Assembly: GCF_041228405.1 (NCBI RefSeq)
Contig: NZ_CP133888.1
Coordinates: forward strand, 744,001 to 808,000
DNA length: 64,000 bases
Direction: 5' to 3'
DNA from: Salinilacustrithrix flava
GTDB lineage: Bacteria; Actinomycetota; Acidimicrobiia; Acidimicrobiales; Salinilacustritrichaceae
Shown here: positions 55,456 through 62,449 of the stretch, one piece after another
Layout: every line of letters starts with the position of its first letter
Numbering within the stretch: the first letter of the stretch is position 1
Notes under the pieces: model-generated
Databases searched by the model: none
What the model was told of the DNA's origin: nothing
Seen by the model: only the letters and a program-made list of their open reading frames with translations
Program-made: the position numbers and the translations under genes

Positions 55456-56712
55456 TCAGGGGCGGGGGATCGCCGTGACGGTGACGAGGGCGACCACGTC
55501 GTGGCGCTCGGTCATCGCCGCCGAGAGCTCGGCGCCGAGGCGCTGCTCGAGCTGGTCGAGGTCGGCGTCGCCGGTGGGCTGCACGTGCACGACGGCGAGC
55601 AGGGTGTCCTGGCCCGGGATGTCGGCGCGGGTGAAGCGGGCATCCACCTCGACCAGGTCCGCCTCCGGGTCCTCGACCACCAGCTCGGTGATCTGCGACG
55701 CGACCTCGGTCTGGACCGTCGAGCGCTGCAGCGTCGGCGACGAGGAGAGCTGGAAGGTGACGAGCACGACCAGACCGAGGACCGAGGCTCCGAGCGCCGC
55801 CCACGACACCCCGGACGTGCCGCGCCCGTAGCGGGCGGAGCCGGGCCGGAGCCCGTAGAGGCGGAACAGCAGCGCGCCCGAGAGGTTCAGGCCGAGCAGC
55901 TGGAGGGCCAGGAGGAACGCGCCGGAGCCGACCATGGCCCACTCACCGATCACCAGCGCCATCCCGACCAGGCCCGCGGGTGGTGCCAGGGCGGCGGCCA
56001 CGAGCACGCCGGTCGCCGCGCCGCTCACCAGGCTCGAGCGCTCCGCCTGCATGAGGTTCAACGCACCGGCCGCGCCGGCGACCAGGGGCAGGAGCACGGC
56101 GACGGCGGACACGTTGGCGGTGTCGGCCATCGTGTTCGTGGGCAGGTCGGTGCCGAGGAGCGCGTGGAGCGCGGCGACGACACCCACCACGACGGTGATC
56201 GCTGCGCCGTAGCGGACGACCGTGCGACCCAGCAGCCGGCGGTCGCCGGTGGCGGTGGCCAGCGCGGCGTTCATGGCCGGCCCGGCGAACGGGGCGATGA
56301 GCATCGCGGCGATCAGCAGGAACACCGAGTTGAGCTGCATGCCGATCCACACGACAGCACCGGCCACGGCGGCGTAGCCGAGGAAGCCGGTCCACGAGCC
56401 GACCGACTGCAGCCCGGCGAGGAAGACCTCGTGCGGGCTGAGGGGCTCCACGTCCACGAGGTCCTCGGGGGCCTGCTCGCGCCCCGGCACCAGGGTGAGC
56501 ACGCTCTGAGGCTTCATGGTGATGGTCACGTCGCCGAGGTCGTCGACGTCGTCGAGGAACTCGCCGATGTCCCGGTTGGTCAGGGAGAGCTCGACGCACG
56601 TGGCGTCGCCGGCGAGGTCCCAGATGCGCACGGCGTGCGCGTCGTGGCGGCCGAGCAGGTCGTCGAGCCGGTCCCGCGCCTCGACGGGGGCGGTCAGGCG
56701 CAGCTGGCGCAC
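55456..56712 (-). CDS. DUF389 (TIGR00341-type) membrane protein
   Basis: A 418-residue protein. N-terminal cytoplasmic ferredoxin-like domain (MRQLRLTAPVEARDRLDDLL), DUF389 membrane domain with about six helices (AAMLIAPFAGPAMNAALATATGD, ALAPPAGLVGMALVIGEW) and a C-terminal soluble domain (LVEVDARFTRADIPGQDTLLAVVHVQ). The family is widespread but of unknown function. GTG 56712 follows AGGAGCGACAGGACC. It is divergent from the Bfd operon. Confidence 0.88.
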   Translation of the reverse strand: MRQLRLTAPVEARDRLDDLLGRHDAHAVRIWDLAGDATCVELSLTNRDIGEFLDDVDDLGDVTITMKPQSVLTLVPGREQAPEDLVDVEPLSPHEVFLAGLQSVGSWTGFLGYAAVAGAVVWIGMQLNSVFLLIAAMLIAPFAGPAMNAALATATGDRRLLGRTVVRYGAAITVVVGVVAALHALLGTDLPTNTMADTANVSAVAVLLPLVAGAAGALNLMQAERSSLVSGAATGVLVAAALAPPAGLVGMALVIGEWAMVGSGAFLLALQLLGLNLSGALLFRLYGLRPGSARYGRGTSGVSWAALGASVLGLVVLVTFQLSSSPTLQRSTVQTEVASQITELVVEDPEADLVEVDARFTRADIPGQDTLLAVVHVQPTGDADLDQLEQRLGAELSAAMTERHDVVALVTVTAIPRP

Positions 56713-56861
56713 GGTCCTGTCGCTCCTGTCAGCGGCTCGGTCACGACCCGGTTCCTCCCCGAGACCCCTGGACTCCAGACCCGTCGCCGTCAGCAGGCGA
56801 GGCGATGGCCTGGCATTAAGGCCTCTTTACACTGAAGGGCAAGGCGTGCCACGATGAGGAC

Positions 56862-57104
56862 GTGTCCGCACCCGTGCAGGAGCTCCCCGCCGCCGAGCGG
56901 GTCCGCGCCGCCGCTGCCGTGCGCGGCCGCTTCGACCGGATCCTGTGGCAGCGACTCGAGGTCCGCGACGGCGAGCTGTGCGCCGTGGTCGCCGGCACCC
57001 GCCACCGCCGGCCTCGCCAGGTCCACGTCGGCGTCGCGGCCGCCCTCGGGTTGCTCGACCAGGGCGTGCCCACCGTGGGCCCCCGGGTAGGGACCCGATC
57101 GTGA
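56862..57104 (+). CDS. Small hypothetical protein upstream of bfd
   Basis: An 80-residue basic/helical protein (LPAAERVRAAAAVRGRFDRIL, WQRLEVRDGELCAVVAGTRHRR) with no family recognised. GTG 56862 lies after GATGAGGAC as ribosome binding site and about 30 bases after a TACACT box (56827-56832). Its stop overlaps the bfd start (GTGA), so it is in the iron operon. Confidence 0.6.
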   Translation: MSAPVQELPAAERVRAAAAVRGRFDRILWQRLEVRDGELCAVVAGTRHRRPRQVHVGVAAALGLLDQGVPTVGPRVGTRS

Positions 57105-57295
57105 TCGTCTGCCACTGCCACGCGGTGCGCGCCGAGGAGATCCGCACCGAGGTGCGGCTCGGGGCCGAGACCGTCGAGGTCGTCGGTGCCCGCTGCGGTG
57201 CCGGCACCCGTTGCGGCGGCTGCATCCCGGCCATCGAGGCCGTGATCGTCGACGAGTCGATCCGCATGCGCTCGGCCGAGCCTGCGCGACACTGA
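57101..57295 (+). CDS. bfd: Bacterioferritin-associated ferredoxin
   Basis: A 64-residue BFD-type [2Fe-2S] protein: VCHCHAV gives CxC and RCGAGTRCGGC gives the last CxxC, with about 30 residues between, the family pattern. It reduces ferric iron in bacterioferritin for release. GTG 57101 overlaps the previous stop. Bacterioferritin is the next gene, 37 bases on. Confidence 0.92.
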   Translation: MIVCHCHAVRAEEIRTEVRLGAETVEVVGARCGAGTRCGGCIPAIEAVIVDESIRMRSAEPARH

Positions 57296-57332
57296 CGTCC
57301 CCCCGATCCGTCGCAACGACCAGGAGGCACCC

Positions 57333-57803
57333 GTGCAGGGCGACCCCGAGATCATCGAGTTCCTGAACGAGGCGCTCACCGCCGAGCTCACGGCGATCAA
57401 CCAGTACTTCATCCACGCCAAGATGTGCGAGAACTGGGGCTACAAGCGCCTGGCCAAGCACAACTACGACGAGTCCATCGACGAGATGAAGGACGCCGAG
57501 AAGGTCATCGAGCGGATCCTGTACCTCGACGGGGTCCCGAACCTGCAGCGGCTCAACAGCGTGCTCGTCGGGGAGACCGTGCCCGAGCAGCACCGCCTGG
57601 ACCTCGACCTCGAGAAGGCCGCCGTCGAGCGCTACAACCGCGGCGTGGCCCTCGCCCGGGAGAAGGGCGACAACGGCACGGCCGAGCTGCTCGAGCACCT
57701 GCTCGTGGGCGAGGAGGAGCACGCCGACTGGCTCGAGTCCCAGCTCAACGTCATCGAGCAGGTCGGGCTCGAGAACTACCTGAGCCAGCACATCCACGAC
57801 TGA
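57333..57803 (+). CDS. bfr: Bacterioferritin
   Basis: A 156-residue iron-storage protein. Ferroxidase ligands appear as EALTAELTAINQYFIHAKM (Glu), YDESIDEMKDAEKVIERIL with the haem-ligand Met and Glu/His type ligands, and VGEEEHADWLESQL at the C-terminal helix. GTG 57333 has a CAGGAGGC ribosome binding site. It forms a functional pair with Bfd just upstream. Confidence 0.96.
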   Translation: MQGDPEIIEFLNEALTAELTAINQYFIHAKMCENWGYKRLAKHNYDESIDEMKDAEKVIERILYLDGVPNLQRLNSVLVGETVPEQHRLDLDLEKAAVERYNRGVALAREKGDNGTAELLEHLLVGEEEHADWLESQLNVIEQVGLENYLSQHIHD

Positions 57804-57811
57804 GTCGGTTC

Positions 57812-57887
57812 GGCTCGCTGGGCGAGCCTCACCTCTCGAGTTGCTCGGCTGCGCCTCACAACTCGCCGCGCGGCGAGCGTGAGGCGT
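57812..57887. terminator. Hairpin cluster between bfr and ahpF
   Basis: GGCTCGC/GCGAGCC (57812-57828, TGG loop), CGAGTTG/CAACTCG (57837-57865) and a 16-bp palindrome CTCGCCGCGCGGCGAG (57862-57877). The convergent genes on each side can both use it. Confidence 0.7.
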
Positions 57888-59470
57888 CAGCTGGCGGCGG
57901 CCATCTCCTCGGCTGGGGCCGAGGTGCGGATGAGGTGGTCGAAGGCGGACAGCGACGCGGTCGCCCCTGCGCCGAGCGAGACCACGATCTGCTTGTACGG
58001 CACGGTCGTGCAGTCGCCGGCGGCGAACACGCCAGGCACCGACGTGCGGCCCCGGTCGTCGATCACGACCTCGTTGCGGTCGGACAGCTCGACGGTGCCG
58101 TCGATCCACTCCGTGTTGGGGAGCAGGCCGATCTGGACGAAGACGCCGTCGACGTCGAGGCGCCGCTCGTCGCCGGTGCGCCGATCGATGTATGTGAGCC
58201 CCTCCATCCTGGTGTCGCCGGTGAGCTCGGTGGTCTGGGCCTCGAGCACGACGTCGACGTTGGGCAGGGAGTGCAGCTTGCGCTGCAGCACCTCATCCGC
58301 GAGGAGCCGGTCGGTGAACTCGAGCACCGTCACGTGGCCGACGATGCCGGCGAGGTCGATGGCAGCCTCGACGCCGGAGTTGCCCCCGCCGACCACCGCG
58401 ATGCGCTTGCCCTTGTAGAAGGGCCCGTCGCAGTGGGGGCAGAAGTGCACGCCCTTGTTCCGGAAGCGGTCCTCGCCGGGCACGCCGAGCGTGCGCCAGC
58501 GGGCGCCGGTCGACACCACCACGGTGCGGGCCTGGACGGTGGCGCCGCTGTCGAGCACCACCGAGTGCAGGCCACCCTCGCCGGAGGCGGGCACCAGCCG
58601 GGCGGCGCGCTGGAGGTTCATGACGTCGACGTCGTACTCGCCGACGTGGGCTTCGAGCGCGGCCACCAGCTTGGGCCCCTCGGTGTAGGGGACCGAGATG
58701 AGGTTCTCGATGCCCATGGTGTCGCCGACCTGCCCGCCGAAGCGCTCGGCGACGAGGCCGGTGCGGATGCCCTTGCGTGACGCGTACACGGCCGCGGCCG
58801 CGCCGGCGGGACCGCCGCCGACCACGAGCACGTCGAAGGGGTCCTTGGCATCGATCTCCTCGGCGGCGCGCTCGGCGCTGCCGGTGTCGAGCTTGGCCAG
58901 CAGCTCCTCGAGGTCCATGCGGCCCTGGGCGAACAGCTCGCCATCGAGGAACACCGCGGGGACGGACAGGACCTCTCGCTCCTCGGCCTCGTCGGGGAAC
59001 ACCGCTCCGTCGATGGCCGTGTGGGAGAAGCTCGGGTTGAGGATGCTGAGCACGTTCAGGGCCTGCACGACATCGGGGCAGTTCTGGCACGACAGCGAGA
59101 AGTACGTCTCGAACCGGTGCTCGCCGTCGAGGAGCCGGATGGCCTCCACCGTGTCGGGGTCGACCTTGGGCGGGTGGCCGCCGACCTGGAGCAGCGCCAG
59201 CACCAGGGAGGTGAACTCGTGCCCCATCGGCACGCCGGCGAAGTCGACGCGGACGTCGGTGCCGGCACGGGTGATCGCGAACGACGGCCGACGCGCGTCG
59301 TCCCCGTCGGTGCGCAGGGTGAGGAGGTCCGACATGCCGGCGATCTCTTCGAGCAGCTCGGCGAGCTCGGCCGACTTGGCGCTGTCGTCGAGCGAGGCCA
59401 CGAGCTCGACCGGCATGGTCACGTTGGTCAGGTGGGCGCGGAGCTGGTCCGCAAGGGCGGTGTCGAGCAT
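57887..59470 (-). CDS. ahpF: Alkyl hydroperoxide reductase subunit F
   Basis: A 527-residue AhpF: N-terminal double thioredoxin-like domain with SLSCQNCPDVV (CxxC, about residue 130) and a thioredoxin-reductase part with VLVVGGGPAGAAAAVYASRKG, the active disulfide FCPHCDGPFYKGK, NAD site VVGGGNSGVEAAIDLAG and C-terminal VFAAGDCTTVPYKQIVVS. It passes electrons from NADH to AhpC. It starts 10 bases after the ahpC stop, so the two form an operon. The presence of a full AhpF differs from mycobacteria, which use AhpD. Confidence 0.95.
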   Translation of the reverse strand: MLDTALADQLRAHLTNVTMPVELVASLDDSAKSAELAELLEEIAGMSDLLTLRTDGDDARRPSFAITRAGTDVRVDFAGVPMGHEFTSLVLALLQVGGHPPKVDPDTVEAIRLLDGEHRFETYFSLSCQNCPDVVQALNVLSILNPSFSHTAIDGAVFPDEAEEREVLSVPAVFLDGELFAQGRMDLEELLAKLDTGSAERAAEEIDAKDPFDVLVVGGGPAGAAAAVYASRKGIRTGLVAERFGGQVGDTMGIENLISVPYTEGPKLVAALEAHVGEYDVDVMNLQRAARLVPASGEGGLHSVVLDSGATVQARTVVVSTGARWRTLGVPGEDRFRNKGVHFCPHCDGPFYKGKRIAVVGGGNSGVEAAIDLAGIVGHVTVLEFTDRLLADEVLQRKLHSLPNVDVVLEAQTTELTGDTRMEGLTYIDRRTGDERRLDVDGVFVQIGLLPNTEWIDGTVELSDRNEVVIDDRGRTSVPGVFAAGDCTTVPYKQIVVSLGAGATASLSAFDHLIRTSAPAEEMAAAS

Positions 59471-59480
59471 GAGGGCCAGC

Positions 59481-60044
59481 TCAGATCTTGCCGACGAGGT
59501 CGAGCGAGGGAGCCAGCGTCTCGGCGCCCTCCTCCCACTTGGCCGGGCAGACCTCGTTGGGGTGCTTGCGCACGTAGATGGCGGCCTTCACCTTGCGGAG
59601 CAGCTCGGCGGCGTTGCGACCGATGCCCTCCGGGGTGATCTCGACGAGCTGGATGACGCCGTCGGGGTCGACGAGGAAGGTGCCGCGGTCGGCGACGCCC
59701 TCGGCCTCGCGCATGTTGTCGAAGTTCCGGGCGATCGTGCCGGTGGGGTCGCCGAGCATCGGGTACCGGATCTTGCCGATGGTGTCGGACGACCCGTGCC
59801 ACGCCTTGTGCACGAAGTGGGTGTCGGTCGACACCGAGTACACCTCGACACCGAGGGACTGCAGCTCCTCGTAGTGGTCAGCGAGGTCACCGAGCTCGGT
59901 GGGGCAGACGAAGGTGAAGTCGGCCGGGTAGAAGAAGAAGATCGCCCACCGACCGCGCACGTCGTCGTCGCTGACGGGCACGAACTCGCCGTTGTGGAAG
60001 GCGGTGGTCTGGAAGGGCTTGATCTCGGTGCTGAGCACGGACAC
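59481..60044 (-). CDS. ahpC: Alkyl hydroperoxide reductase AhpC (typical 2-Cys peroxiredoxin)
   Basis: A 187-residue peroxiredoxin with peroxidatic Cys in FTFVCPTELGDL and resolving Cys in NEVCPAKWEEG. It reduces peroxides with electrons from AhpF. GTG 60044 is preceded by a GGAGGA ribosome binding site 9 nt away, unlike the many leaderless genes here. The promoter and an OxyR-type operator lie upstream at 60092-60157. Confidence 0.97.
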   Translation of the reverse strand: MSVLSTEIKPFQTTAFHNGEFVPVSDDDVRGRWAIFFFYPADFTFVCPTELGDLADHYEELQSLGVEVYSVSTDTHFVHKAWHGSSDTIGKIRYPMLGDPTGTIARNFDNMREAEGVADRGTFLVDPDGVIQLVEITPEGIGRNAAELLRKVKAAIYVRKHPNEVCPAKWEEGAETLAPSLDLVGKI

Positions 60045-60091
60045 GGAAACGGTTCCTCCGGGAATCGTCGTCTTGCAGGGGGACTCGAAAG

Positions 60092-60157
60092 ACCATACGG
60101 ACGCCCATGAAGTGCCGGAAACAGATGGAGGCTATCTCACCCATAGCCTGCGGCTAT
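60092..60157 (-). promoter_or_regulatory. ahpC promoter with OxyR-type operator
   Basis: Minus strand: -10 TATGGT (60092-60097), 17-bp spacer, -35 TTCCGG (60115-60120). Directly upstream four tetranucleotides at 7-nt spacing fit the OxyR tetramer site: ACAG (60121), CTAT (60132), ATAG (60143), CTAT (60154), 15 of 16 positions matching ATAG-n7-CTAT-n7-ATAG-n7-CTAT. Confidence 0.8.
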
Positions 60158-60183
60158 CAGGAGGTGCCGCCTAGAGTCCGGCG

Positions 60184-60669
60184 GTGCTCGACGACACGCT
60201 CCTCGCAACCGCTCGCCAGGCCGGCGACCTCCTCGTGCGCCGGGGCGAGACCGTCGGCGTCGCCGAAGGGAGCTGCGGCGGCCTGGTCTCCGCCGCCCTC
60301 CTGGCGGTGCCCGGCGCTTCGGCCTACTACCGAGGGGGCGCGGTCATCTACACCGCCGCCGCGGTCCGTGGCCTGCTCGGCGACGCGGTGCCCCGTCCCG
60401 AACCCCTGCGCGGCGCCAGCGAGCCCTTCGCCCGCTGGCTCGCCGAGGAGATCAGCGCCGACCTCGGCGCGACGTGGGGCATCGGCGAGGGCGGCGCCAC
60501 CGGTCCGTCCGGCAACCCCTACGGCGACCCTCCCGGGCACTGCTGGACCGCGGTCCACGGGCCCTCGCCGGCGACCCGGCACCTGCTCACCGGCGACGAC
60601 GACCGGCTCGCAAACATGACCGCGTTCGCCACGGCGGCACTCACCCTCCTGGTCGACCAGCTGCGCTGA
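60184..60669 (+). CDS. CinA/PncC-like nicotinamide-nucleotide amidase homologue
   Basis: A 161-residue protein like the CinA C-terminal domain, whose members deamidate NMN. Matching parts are LLVRRGETVGVAEGSCGGLVS and VPGASAYYRGGAVIYT. The catalytic motif, normally AESCTGG, reads AEGSCGG: the position of the active Ser is Gly, with Ser and Cys one place later. Activity is therefore doubtful. GTG 60184 lies 6 nt after TAGAGT (60172-60177), leaderless, and divergent from ahpC. Confidence 0.78.
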   Translation: MLDDTLLATARQAGDLLVRRGETVGVAEGSCGGLVSAALLAVPGASAYYRGGAVIYTAAAVRGLLGDAVPRPEPLRGASEPFARWLAEEISADLGATWGIGEGGATGPSGNPYGDPPGHCWTAVHGPSPATRHLLTGDDDRLANMTAFATAALTLLVDQLR

Positions 60670-60741
60670 TCGATCACGCCCCCGACGGTCGACCGTCGGA
60701 TGCGGTGACCTAGGTTTCGTCCAGGAACCGAGGTGGGACGA

Positions 60742-62106
60742 GTGACCGACAGCAGCAACCGCACAGAGGACCGGTCCAGCGACCCGGTCAGGCCGGTGGA
60801 GCCGGGCAGCGACGCCATGCACCGGGCGATCATCGAGACCGCGGCCAGCCCCTTCGTCGTGCTCGACGCGGAGGGGAACGTGCAGTGGTGCGGCGAGACC
60901 ATCGAAGCGCTGACCGGCCGCTCGGCGGCGTCCGTGCTCGGCCACCACTTCCTCGACCTGATCCACCCCTCCTCCCACGAGGCAGTGATCGCCGAGTACA
61001 GCCAGTTCGTCTCACACGACCACGCACGCCAGGCGTGGGTGGGGCCGCCGATGCTCGTGGAGATCCTCCACGCCGACGGCTCCAGCGTCACCTGCGAGGT
61101 CTCGGCAGCCACAGGTAGCAGGTACGGCCTCGACGGCCTCGTGACGCAGATCCGCCGCTGGAGCGGCACCGCGCTGCTCTACGCAGCCGTCGATGCCCTC
61201 GCCGCCGGCGCACCCCTGCACGACGTGCTCGCGAAGCTCGGCGCCATCGTGGAGCACAGCGTGCCCGGCTCTGTCGTCTTCGTCGCCGCCAGCTGGGACG
61301 GTGCCCGATTCGACGTGGTGGCGGCCGCACCGGGCACCCCGCCGGCGCTGCGCAGGCTCGGCACCCGCATCGCAGAGATCTCCGAGCGCGTGTGGCGACG
61401 CGACGACGGCATGCCGTCCAGCCTCCAAGGCATCGCCCACGAGGCCGGTCTGGCCTCGTGCTGGTCGATCCCGGTCACCGTCCGGGGAGACCACCACCCG
61501 TCCGCCGCGCTGGTGCTGCTCCGACCGGTCGACGCGCCACCACCCCCGAGCGACACCTCGGTCGTCCGGGTCACCACCCTCGTGGCGCTGGCCATCGAAT
61601 CGGATCGGAACCGACGGGCCTGGAGGCGATCTGCCATCACGGACCAGCTCACCGAGCTGCCCAACCGCACCGGGCTCGAGGAGTGGCTCCGCGCCCGGGC
61701 AGCCGCCCACCCCGACGCCGCGATGGCCGTGCTGTTCTGCGACGTCGACGGGTTCAAGCAGGTCAACGACGAGCTCGGCCACGCCATGGGCGACCGGACC
61801 CTGCAGATCCTGGCCGAGCGCCTCCGACGCGGCGTCCGTGACGACGATCTCGTCTGCCGCTGGGGTGGCGACGAGTTCGTGATCGCCTGCGCCGACGCCG
61901 ACGCCGCCGAGCGGCTGGCCGATCGCCTCATCGCTGCCGTCGGGGAGCCGATCGGCCTGGACGAGCGCACCGCGCAGGTCGGCCTCAGCGTCGGCATCTC
62001 CTACGGCACCTTCGCCACCCCGCTCGACGACCTGCTCCGCGACAGCGACCGTGCGCTGCTCGACGCCAAGTCGAACGGCCGCAACCGCTACGTCGTGCGC
62101 GCCTGA
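60742..62106 (+). CDS. PAS-GAF-GGDEF diguanylate cyclase
   Basis: A 454-residue signalling protein: PAS (about residues 25-130; ASPFVVLDAEGNVQWCGETI), GAF-like domain (about 140-285) and GGDEF domain with DQLTELPNRTGLEEWL, DVDGFKQVNDELGH and the signature RWGGDEFVIA. It should make cyclic di-GMP. The inhibitory RxxD site before GGDEF is not obvious. GTG 60742 follows a GAGGTGG ribosome binding site and a TAGGTT box at 60711-60716; GTG 60733 is a less likely start. No membrane helices, so it senses a cytoplasmic signal. Confidence 0.9.
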   Translation: MTDSSNRTEDRSSDPVRPVEPGSDAMHRAIIETAASPFVVLDAEGNVQWCGETIEALTGRSAASVLGHHFLDLIHPSSHEAVIAEYSQFVSHDHARQAWVGPPMLVEILHADGSSVTCEVSAATGSRYGLDGLVTQIRRWSGTALLYAAVDALAAGAPLHDVLAKLGAIVEHSVPGSVVFVAASWDGARFDVVAAAPGTPPALRRLGTRIAEISERVWRRDDGMPSSLQGIAHEAGLASCWSIPVTVRGDHHPSAALVLLRPVDAPPPPSDTSVVRVTTLVALAIESDRNRRAWRRSAITDQLTELPNRTGLEEWLRARAAAHPDAAMAVLFCDVDGFKQVNDELGHAMGDRTLQILAERLRRGVRDDDLVCRWGGDEFVIACADADAAERLADRLIAAVGEPIGLDERTAQVGLSVGISYGTFATPLDDLLRDSDRALLDAKSNGRNRYVVRA

Positions 62107-62272
62107 CCACCCGGCGCGACATCGGGCACACCCGGCATTCCGCCCGGATCGTCGCGCTCGTACCGGCCACGGGATGCGCTGCGCGCGGTGCGTGACCACC
62201 GGTGGGACGGCGATGGGACAGCGTCATCACATGCTGACGGCGTCCCAGTCCCGAGCCCGAGGAGTGCCGGAC

Positions 62273-62434
62273 GTGTACGAGCACAGCGCCGCTGAACGAA
62301 CCCGATCACTTCTGCTCCAGGTCATCTTGGTGGGCCTGCTGGTCCTCGGCGCTCTGGCGGTCTTCGACGCCGTGTCCTCGGCGACGGAGCCGGTGTCCGA
62401 GGGGATGGAGCGCCAGCCCGAGCGCCACCCCTGA
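62273..62434 (+). CDS. Small single-pass membrane protein, 53 residues
   Basis: From GTG 62273, with GAGGAG 8 nt upstream, a 53-residue protein: polar start YEHSAAERTRS, one membrane helix LLLQVILVGLLVLGALAVF and a polar tail ending ERQPERHP. No family recognised. Size and layout suggest an inner-membrane regulator or pilin-like peptide, but there is no supporting motif. It is convergent with the next gene, 15 bases away. Confidence 0.55.
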   Translation: MYEHSAAERTRSLLLQVILVGLLVLGALAVFDAVSSATEPVSEGMERQPERHP

Positions 62435-62449
62435 GCGTCCCCCCGGGGA

